Position numbers and translations under genes: made by a program. A DNA stretch of 38,895 nucleotides from assembly GCF_000425625.1 (NCBI RefSeq), contig NZ_KE384407.1, positions 1 through 38,895 of the forward strand, written 5' to 3'. Positions 33,126 through 38,895 of this stretch are shown here, one piece after another. This DNA is from Stutzerimonas azotifigens DSM 17556. GTDB lineage: Bacteria; Pseudomonadota; Gammaproteobacteria; Pseudomonadales; Pseudomonadaceae. Positions within the stretch are counted from its first letter, which is position 1. Every line of letters begins with the position of its first letter. A model generated the notes under the pieces. It ran no database searches, had not been told where the DNA came from, and saw nothing but the letters and a program-made list of their open reading frames with translations.

Positions 33126-33536
33126 ATGACTCTCGAACCCACGAACAAGGTGTCCAGCGAGGCTCCGACCAACGAGCAGCCCGCCCCCGAGCCTTCCGGG
33201 CAGCAGAGCCTTTTCGACAAGAACGCCCACCGGCGCAACCTGCAGGCCGCGCAGGGCGCCCTGCTCCAGGAATTCCAGACGCTGATCGGCGACACCGAGC
33301 GCCTGCTCAAGTACACCCAGGACACCGCCGGCACCCAGGCACAGGAACTGCGCAGCCGCCTCAGCGCCAACATCAGCCGCGCGCAGAGCATGCTCAAGGA
33401 ACGCCAGGGCACGCTGAACAGCCAGGGCCAGGCCGCCATCCAGTGCACCGAGGAATACGTGCACACCCATCCCTGGCAGTCGATCGGCATCGCCGCCGGC
33501 GTCGGCTTCCTGCTCGGCCTGATCGCGCGCCGCTGA
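33126..33536 (+). CDS. DUF883 (YqjD/ElaB-like) membrane-anchored protein
   Basis: 136 residues: a disordered polar N-terminus, a long amphipathic helix (LLQEFQTLIGDTERLLKYTQ ... RAQSMLKERQGTLNSQG), and a C-terminal membrane anchor preceded by VHTHPWQSIGIAAGVGFLLG and ending LIARR. In E. coli the relatives YqjD and ElaB bind ribosomes and anchor them to the inner membrane in stationary phase. ATG 33126 follows AGAAGGAGCGACAGC. It is the first gene of a three-gene set with the holin-like and YqjK-like genes, the same order as yqjD-yqjE-yqjK. Confidence 0.9.
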   Translation: MTLEPTNKVSSEAPTNEQPAPEPSGQQSLFDKNAHRRNLQAAQGALLQEFQTLIGDTERLLKYTQDTAGTQAQELRSRLSANISRAQSMLKERQGTLNSQGQAAIQCTEEYVHTHPWQSIGIAAGVGFLLGLIARR

Positions 33537-33553
33537 TGAACGAGGAGGCCTCG

Positions 33554-33937
33554 ATGGATCAGACGCCACCGAGCGACGAAGCGCCGAAACCGACGATCCG
33601 CAAGCTCGGGGGAGCCTTCGTTGGCCTGCTGCAGGGCCACCTGGAGCTGCTCGGCATCGAGTTCAAGGAAGAGAAGTCGCGCACCTTCAGACTCTTCCTG
33701 CTGGCCGGCATCAGCCTCATCCTGGCACTGCTGATCCTCGTCGGACTGTCCGCGGCCGTGGTGATCGCCTTCTGGGACGAGCACCGCATCGCCGCCATTC
33801 TCCTGCTCTGCGCCGTCTACGCCATTGCACTGGCCATCTGCATTGCTCGTGCATTCAAGCTGGCCAAGGAAGCCGCCGATCCGTTCAAGGCGACGCTCGA
33901 AGAACTCGCACGTGACCGGGAGCGCCTTCTGCCATGA
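33554..33937 (+). CDS. Phage holin-family/YqjE-like membrane protein
   Basis: 127 residues. After a short polar start (MDQTPPSDEAPKPTIRKLGG) come the segment LLQGHLELLGIEFKEEKSRT, typical of YqjE proteins, and two transmembrane helices (FLLAGISLILALLILVGLSA and IAAILLLCAVYAIALAICIA), ending in a basic tail. ATG 33554 is chosen because GAGGAGG lies six bases upstream; an earlier ATG at 33536 overlaps the preceding stop. The holin label is a family name only, and no lysis role is implied. It overlaps the next gene by four bases. Confidence 0.87.
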   Translation: MDQTPPSDEAPKPTIRKLGGAFVGLLQGHLELLGIEFKEEKSRTFRLFLLAGISLILALLILVGLSAAVVIAFWDEHRIAAILLLCAVYAIALAICIARAFKLAKEAADPFKATLEELARDRERLLP

Positions 33938-34251
33938 GTCTTCCGCTGACCACCTCCTCCGAACTGGGCCTGCGCAAGGACCTGGTGCGCCTTCGCATGG
34001 AAATGCACCGCCAGCAGATCCTCTATCACGCCCAGCCGTTGTCCAACCCGCTGCAACAGGTCAAGGGCCTGGTCGCCGCGCGGGCTTCCCGCGGCGGCGG
34101 GTCGGCCAAGCGCCCGGCGATGATGGCCGCGACCGTCATACTCGCCCTGTTCGGCCGGCGCCTGGGCAAGGTCGGCAAGCTCGCACGCGTGGCCTTGGCG
34201 ATCTATCCGGTGATCCAGGCACAACGTCAGCTGCGCAAGCAGCGCGGCTGA
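33934..34251 (+). CDS. YqjK-like protein
   Basis: 105 residues, strongly basic. It begins MSLPLTTSSELGLRKDLVRL with a helical RMEMHRQQILYHAQPLSNPLQQVKG segment recalling YqjK, then a single hydrophobic stretch (MMAATVILALFGRRL) and a basic end (LRKQRG). It is coupled to the preceding gene by an ATGA overlap. Together the three genes probably form a stationary-phase or stress membrane module, as in E. coli; that is inference from gene order. No catalytic motif is present. Confidence 0.8.
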   Translation: MSLPLTTSSELGLRKDLVRLRMEMHRQQILYHAQPLSNPLQQVKGLVAARASRGGGSAKRPAMMAATVILALFGRRLGKVGKLARVALAIYPVIQAQRQLRKQRG

Positions 34252-34341
34252 CGCCACCATACGATGTTGCGAACCGGCGCTCGTGGCGCGCGCTCGCTCG
34301 GGTTATGCTCGCGGCGATGACCCTACCGGAGAAGACCGCCT

Positions 34342-35673
34342 TTGGATTGGCACACGCTGCTTACGCGTGAGCGGCTCGGCAAAGCCGTCACGACCACGGA
34401 GGAACTCGGGCGCAGCCCCTTCCACAAGGATCATGACAGGATCATTTTCTCCGGAGCCTTCCGCCGGCTCGGGCGCAAGACGCAGGTCCACCCGGTCTCC
34501 AGCAACGATCACATCCACACCCGTCTGACCCACTCGCTGGAAGTCAGCTGCGTAGGCCGCTCGCTCGGCATGCGCGTCGGCGAGGTGCTGCGTGACGACC
34601 TGCCCGACTGGTGCACGCCGGCCGACCTGGGGATGATTGTGCAATCGGCCTGCCTGGCCCACGACATCGGCAACCCGCCGTTCGGGCACTCCGGCGAGGA
34701 CGCCATCCGCTACTGGTTCGAACAGGCGGCCGGGCGCGGCTGGCTGGACGACATGAGCGACGCCGAGCGCGAGGACTTCCTGCATTTCGAGGGCAACGCC
34801 CAGGGCTTCCGCGTGCTGACCCAGCTGGAATACCACCAGTTCGACGGCGGCACGCGGCTGACCTACGCAACGCTCGGCACCTACCTCAAGTACCCCTGGA
34901 CGTCCCGGCACGCCGAAGCCCTTGGCTACAAGAAACACAAGTTCGGCTGCTACCAGAACGAGCTGCCGCTGCTCGAGCAGATCGCCGGCCGCCTCGGCCT
35001 GCCGCAGCTGGAGGCGCAGCGCTGGGCGCGCCATCCGCTGGTCTACCTGATGGAAGCCGCCGACGACATCTGCTACGGGCTGATCGACCTCGAGGACGGC
35101 CTGGAGATGGAGCTGCTGGACTACGCCGAGGTCGAGGCGCTGCTGCTGGATCTGGTCGGCGACGACCTGCCGGAAACCTATCGCCAGCTCGGCCCGCGGG
35201 ATTCGCGCCGGCGCAAGCTGGCGATCCTGCGCGGCAAGGCCATCGAGCACCTGACCAATGCCGCCGCCCATGCCTTCGTCGCGCAGCAGGACCGCCTGCT
35301 CGCCGGCGAACTGTCGGGCGACCTGGTCGAGCACATGCACGGCCCGGCGCAGGCCTGCGTGCTCCAGGCCAAGGGCCTGGCGCGCGAGAAAATCTTCCAG
35401 GACAAGCGCAAGACGCTGCACGAGATCGGTGCCTACCGGACGCTGGAGATCCTGCTCGAGGCCTTCTGCGGGGCGGCGCTGGAGCAGCACCGCGGCGGCG
35501 GGCTGTCGTTCAAGAACCGGCGGATACTCGATCTGCTGGGCAACAGCGCACCGGACCCGTCCTGGCCGCTGTACCGGTCCTTCCTGCGCACGATCGACTT
35601 CATCGCCGGCATGACCGACAGTTACGCGACGGAAATGGCCAGCGAGATGAGCGGCAGATCGAGTCCGACCTGA
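34342..35673 (+). CDS. dgt: Deoxyguanosinetriphosphate triphosphohydrolase (dGTPase)
   Basis: 443 residues of the HD superfamily. Metal ligands are seen as THSLEVS (His64) and [16 protein letters not shown] (His107, Asp108), with a further Asp in [31 protein letters not shown] near residue 40 is typical of the dGTPase family. It splits dGTP into deoxyguanosine and triphosphate, affecting dNTP balance. The start is a TTG (34342) reading [15 protein letters not shown], with GGAG about ten bases upstream; no in-frame ATG is available before it, and Pseudomonas homologues begin with the same DWHTLL. It is followed four bases later by the FUSC-like gene, so the two are probably cotranscribed. Confidence 0.93.
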   Translation: MDWHTLLTRERLGKAVTTTEELGRSPFHKDHDRIIFSGAFRRLGRKTQVHPVSSNDHIHTRLTHSLEVSCVGRSLGMRVGEVLRDDLPDWCTPADLGMIVQSACLAHDIGNPPFGHSGEDAIRYWFEQAAGRGWLDDMSDAEREDFLHFEGNAQGFRVLTQLEYHQFDGGTRLTYATLGTYLKYPWTSRHAEALGYKKHKFGCYQNELPLLEQIAGRLGLPQLEAQRWARHPLVYLMEAADDICYGLIDLEDGLEMELLDYAEVEALLLDLVGDDLPETYRQLGPRDSRRRKLAILRGKAIEHLTNAAAHAFVAQQDRLLAGELSGDLVEHMHGPAQACVLQAKGLAREKIFQDKRKTLHEIGAYRTLEILLEAFCGAALEQHRGGGLSFKNRRILDLLGNSAPDPSWPLYRSFLRTIDFIAGMTDSYATEMASEMSGRSSPT

Positions 35674-35677
35674 GCCC

Positions 35678-36823
35678 ATGGGAAAACTTCTGCGACAGCT
35701 GCTGAACTGGCACCCGAGCCGGCCCGAGTGGGGCGCGGCGCTGGTGGCCGGATTCGGCTGTGCCCTGCCCCTGCTGCTGGGCCTGTTCAGCGGGCACCCC
35801 GGTTTCCTCTGGGCGACCGTGGGCGCGTTCCAGGCGGCCAAGGCCAATCCGCTGCACCGCCTCGGGATGCTGCGCATGCTGTTGCTGATCGCCCTCGGCG
35901 CGCTGAGCACGGCGCTCGGCTTCTGGTCGGCCACCCACCCGCTGGCGAGCCTCGGGCTGTTCGCCTTCTACGCGCTGTTGCTGGCCTGGCTGCAGCGCTA
36001 CGGCACCGAGGCCGGCAAGCTGGGCATCGGCCTGGCGATCTGCCTGTGCCTGGGGCAGGGCCAGTTCGGCGTCAGCAACTTCAGCAATCCGGAGGCGATC
36101 GCCGTGCTGTTCGCGCTCGGCGGCCTCTGGGTGACCTTGCTCGCATTCGGCCTGCGCGGCATGCACGGCCTGCGCATGTGGCCCTACATGCCACGCCTGA
36201 TGAGCGTGCTGCGCGTCCTGCGCCGGCACGCCAGGCGCACGCCGATCCGCCAGTGGCGCCTGCATGCGCTGACCTACGTGCTGGCCTGCTCGGCGGCCGG
36301 CCTGCTGGTGACCCTCGCCGGCTTGCCGCGTGGCTACTGGCTGACCCTGGCGGTCTTCACCACGCTGCAGTTCGACGTGCAGCGCAGCCTGATCCGCGCC
36401 ATCCAGGCGAGCTTCGCCATCCTGCTGGCCGCCGTGCTATTGATCTATGCCGGCCACAGCCTGGCCGAACCGGCGCTGATGGCCATGATCCTGCTGCCGC
36501 TGGTAACCCTGTCGCGGGCGTTCCAGGCCAACCACTACGGGCTCTTCGTGATGCAGACCACGCTCTGCTTCGTGCTGCTGGCCGAAACCCTGGCCCACGA
36601 CTGGAACCTGCCGCAGGTCCGCCTGCTCAACGCCCTGCTGGGCGTCGGCCTGGCCCTGGCGGTGACCCTCGTCATGTACGGGCTGCGGCGCTGGTTCGAG
36701 CGCCGCTCCCTGCCCCGCCGCCCCGAGCCGGCGTCCGATCCGGCCGAGCCCGGGGCGGTTTCTCCGGTCAGGCCTGAGCGCGCACAGGCGTCTGCGGATA
36801 CCACACATCGATCAGCGGACTGA
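35678..36823 (+). CDS. FUSC-family inner membrane protein
   Basis: 381 residues in two repeated membrane halves, roughly residues 15-160 and 200-335, each with several helices. The second half matches the FUSC/aromatic acid exporter pattern (RGYWLTLAVFTTLQFDVQRS ... AIQASFAILLAAVLLIYAGH), and the first carries the equivalent HPGFLWATVGAFQAAKANPL. Relatives such as AaeB export aromatic acids; many pseudomonad members are uncharacterised. A charged, low-complexity tail ends the protein. Its last 56 bases overlap the 3' end of the convergent yggL gene. Confidence 0.8.
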   Translation: MGKLLRQLLNWHPSRPEWGAALVAGFGCALPLLLGLFSGHPGFLWATVGAFQAAKANPLHRLGMLRMLLLIALGALSTALGFWSATHPLASLGLFAFYALLLAWLQRYGTEAGKLGIGLAICLCLGQGQFGVSNFSNPEAIAVLFALGGLWVTLLAFGLRGMHGLRMWPYMPRLMSVLRVLRRHARRTPIRQWRLHALTYVLACSAAGLLVTLAGLPRGYWLTLAVFTTLQFDVQRSLIRAIQASFAILLAAVLLIYAGHSLAEPALMAMILLPLVTLSRAFQANHYGLFVMQTTLCFVLLAETLAHDWNLPQVRLLNALLGVGLALAVTLVMYGLRRWFERRSLPRRPEPASDPAEPGAVSPVRPERAQASADTTHRSAD

Positions 36824-37109
36824 GCTGGAACTCGGCCAGTTCCGGGCGTCCTTCCAGCCACTGCTGCACGCGCTGGCGCTGCTCCTCGGTGACCGAGCCG
36901 CGGCGCGCCAGGCAGATGAAGCCGTAGTCTTCTCCCCCCACGTAGCCCAGACCATTGCCTTCGATCGCTTCGGCGAGGAAGGCCCGGAAGCAGGCGTTGA
37001 CCGCCTCGCTGTCGAGCCCTTCGCGGTAGGTCAGGGTGAGCTCGCAACCGAGCTCCTGGAATTCGTCGACACAGAGCTTCTTGCGCAAACGCCTCGAGCG
37101 GATAGCCAC
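36768..37109 (-). CDS. yggL: YggL (DUF469) ribosome-associated protein
   Basis: 113 residues. RSRRLRKKLCVDEFQELGCE is the diagnostic start of YggL/DUF469 proteins, followed by a compact acidic domain (FRAFLAEAIEGNGLGYVGGE, GFICLARRGSVTEEQRQRV) and a C-terminal PLIDVWYP. E. coli YggL binds the 50S subunit and affects its assembly. I choose GTG 37109 (VAIRSRRLRKKL) with GGAG upstream; TTG 37130 is the alternative. It is convergent with the FUSC gene, overlapping it, and divergent from dacB. Confidence 0.88.
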   Translation of the reverse strand: MAIRSRRLRKKLCVDEFQELGCELTLTYREGLDSEAVNACFRAFLAEAIEGNGLGYVGGEDYGFICLARRGSVTEEQRQRVQQWLEGRPELAEFQLSPLIDVWYPQTPVRAQA

Positions 37110-37367
37110 GGAATTTCGTCTCCAATTCAATGAGAACGGCTACTCTATCAGTTAACGCTCGCCGGTGACGCAGACATGCAAACGGCTGTGTTCCTGCCTG
37201 CCGACGGCGCCCCCTCGCTTCCGATGGACGGCCGTCGGATAGCGGCACAGGGCCGTCATGCCCCATGCATAATGGCGCCAAATTTCCCTCAAGCAGTGGG
37301 TTGTTCAGATGTCGTATTTATCGCTCGCTTGCCCGGTCCACCCCGCCCCTGAAGGGGGCAACCGTCC

Positions 37368-38834
37368 ATGATCCTCTTCGCCCGCCGCCTTCTCCTCGCG
37401 GCCCTCGCCCTTCCGCTGGCCATGCCTGTGCTGGCCGACGGCGCCAATCAGTCCCTGCCGCCCCGCGTGCAGCAGGCGCTGAAGGCCAACAAGATCGACA
37501 GCGACGCGCTCTCGGTGGTGATGCTGCCGCTCAACGGCCATGGCACCCCGACCTTCGTCAATGCCGACGTCTCGGTGAACCCGGCGTCGACGATGAAGCT
37601 CGTCACCACCTATGCCGCGCTCGAACTGCTGGGCCCGAATCACCAGTGGAAGACCGAGTTCTACGGTGACGGCCCGCTCAAGGACGGCGTCCTGGAGGGC
37701 AATCTCTACCTCAAGGGCGGCGGCGATCCGAAGCTGAACATGGAGAAGCTCTGGCTGCTGCTGCGCGATCTGCGCGCCAACGGCGTGCAGACCGTGACCG
37801 GCGACCTCGTGCTCGACCGCGGCCACTTCATCAAACCGGACCTGCCGGTGTTCGACGACGACGGTGGCGACCGCAACAAGCCCTTCCTGGTCGGCCCGGA
37901 TTCGCTGCTGGTCAACCTCAAGGCGCTGCGCTTCATCGCCCGCAACGAAGGCGGCAAGGTGAACATCGCCGTCGAGCCGCCGATCGAGCAGGTGAAGATC
38001 GACAACCGCGTGCAGGCCCTGCCTGCCGCCAAGTGCCCGGGTTGGCCGGACGTGCGCTACAACCCGGTCCCCGAGAACGGCGGCGTCACCGTGGTGGTGA
38101 CCGGCAAGCTGGCGGCCGGCTGCAGCGGCCAGACTTACCTGTCGCTGCTCGACCACCAGCAGTACGCCGCCGGCACCGTGCGGGCGATCTGGAAGGAGCT
38201 CGGTGGCAGCATCCTCGGCGAGGACCGCCTCGGCAGCGTCGACAAGGACGCACGCCTGCTGGCCCGGGCCTATTCGCCGGATCTCGTCGAGATCATTCGC
38301 GACATCAACAAGTACAGCAACAACACCATGGCCCGGCAGCTGTTCCTCAGCCTCGGCGCCGAATTCCGCAGCAAGGCCGATCCCGACGACGCCAAGGCGG
38401 CGCAGCGGGTGATCCGCGACTGGATGGCCAAGAAAGGCATAGTCGCGCCGCACCTGGTCATGGAGAACGGCTCCGGCCTGTCGCGCGCCGAGCGGGTCAG
38501 CGCGCGGGAACTGGCGACCCTGCTGCAGGCCGCATGGCGCAGCCCCTACGCGGCGGAATTCATTTCCTCGATGCCGCTGGCGGCGGTGGACGGCACCATG
38601 CGCAAGCGCCTGCGCAACACGCCGGTGGCCGGCAAGGCGCACATCAAGACCGGGACGCTCAACACCGTACGCGCCATCGCCGGCTACAGCCGCGACGGCA
38701 ATGGCGACACCTGGGCGGTGGTGGCCATCCTCAACCACTCCCGGCCGTGGGGCGCCTCGTCGATCCTCGACCAGGTACTGGTCAGCCTGTCCGGCCAGAC
38801 GCCGAACAGCAGCACCGCGACCGCCCAGCGCTGA
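37368..38834 (+). CDS. dacB: D-alanyl-D-alanine carboxypeptidase/endopeptidase DacB (PBP4)
   Basis: 488 residues with a signal peptide (LLLAALALPLAMPVLADG), so periplasmic. The three penicillin-binding motifs of class C PBPs are intact: SxxK as STMK (74-77), SxN as SNN (317-319), and KTG (427-429). A large insert between the first two motifs, including LYLKGGGDPKL and the two added domains, is typical of PBP4. The enzyme trims or cleaves peptidoglycan cross-links during cell-wall remodelling; in P. aeruginosa its loss induces AmpC, which is family knowledge and not shown here. ATG 37368 has AGGGGGCAACC upstream. Confidence 0.94.
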   Translation: MILFARRLLLAALALPLAMPVLADGANQSLPPRVQQALKANKIDSDALSVVMLPLNGHGTPTFVNADVSVNPASTMKLVTTYAALELLGPNHQWKTEFYGDGPLKDGVLEGNLYLKGGGDPKLNMEKLWLLLRDLRANGVQTVTGDLVLDRGHFIKPDLPVFDDDGGDRNKPFLVGPDSLLVNLKALRFIARNEGGKVNIAVEPPIEQVKIDNRVQALPAAKCPGWPDVRYNPVPENGGVTVVVTGKLAAGCSGQTYLSLLDHQQYAAGTVRAIWKELGGSILGEDRLGSVDKDARLLARAYSPDLVEIIRDINKYSNNTMARQLFLSLGAEFRSKADPDDAKAAQRVIRDWMAKKGIVAPHLVMENGSGLSRAERVSARELATLLQAAWRSPYAAEFISSMPLAAVDGTMRKRLRNTPVAGKAHIKTGTLNTVRAIAGYSRDGNGDTWAVVAILNHSRPWGASSILDQVLVSLSGQTPNSSTATAQR

Positions 38835-38846
38835 TCCCTGCTTGTC

Positions 38847-38890
38847 CCCCTCTCCCACCGGGAGAGGGGCCAGGGGTGAGGGAAGCACGC
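38847..38890 (+). repeat. Family C hairpin after dacB
   Basis: CCCCTCTCCC-acc-GGGAGAGGGG is a perfect 10-bp stem, followed by CCAGGGGTGAGGG, as in the 148-bp repeats at 5829 and 6102. It lies 12 bases after the dacB stop and may also help end transcription, although no T run follows. Confidence 0.75.
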
Positions 38891-38895
38891 CTCGG

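Overview
The window looks like the chromosome of a high-GC gammaproteobacterium of the Pseudomonas/Stutzerimonas (P. stutzeri) group. This rests on an OprD-type porin, a Pseudomonas-style core gene set (dgt, moaB-moeA, mobA, mepA, dacB, yggL), a tRNA-Pro(CGG) and very dense REP-type repeats with a REP-associated transposase remnant. Species assignment is inference; no 16S gene is present.

Layout. 1-4.1 kb is a scrapyard: a cut-off IS3-family orfA, a BRO-N gene, a truncated RAYT transposase, an AT-rich membrane-protein gene, and a LysR regulator divergent from an azoreductase-like gene that is frameshifted and fused to a second, partial copy of the BRO-N 3' end. 4.2-7.9 kb holds a Ycf46-like AAA ATPase, a secreted dienelactone hydrolase and an RluF-like pseudouridine synthase homologue without the usual Asp. 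8.1-13.7 kb is a five-gene same-strand cassette: arylsulfotransferase-like protein, two small membrane proteins, a PAPS-type sulfotransferase, and an APS kinase fused to a degenerate CysN-like GTPase domain. It is preceded by a MITE and followed by a tandem repeat. I read it as a dedicated sulfation system and consider it the most interesting content here.

14.4-31.3 kb is mainly housekeeping: a Suv3-like RNA helicase, a lipoprotein gene with an early stop, a parvulin, a DUF72 protein, mepA, a lipoprotein hydrolase, a PAS-PAS-GGDEF cyclase, a GFA protein, DUF2789, a TauE-type exporter, an inositol monophosphatase-like enzyme, a membrane acyltransferase, the molybdopterin genes moaB-moeA with divergent mobA, a YgdI/R lipoprotein, tRNA-Pro and a glutaredoxin-like protein. 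31.7-38.9 kb has an OprD-family porin, a three-gene DUF883/holin-like/YqjK stress-membrane operon, dgt, a FUSC-type membrane protein, yggL and dacB.

Repeats are the second theme. At least four repeat families sit between genes: (A) hairpins beginning GTAGGGTGGAAAA; (B) GTGGGAGGC...GCCTCCCAC modules, in two places as long tandem arrays and in two places enclosed by IS4-like inverted ends with 12-bp flanking duplications; (C) CCCTCTCCC/GGGAGAGGG hairpins; (D) GTCGCAGGCAGAGCCTGCTCC hairpins. A separate 140-bp MITE has clean 17-bp ends and a TAA duplication. All similarity statements come from recognising motifs by eye; no database search was run.
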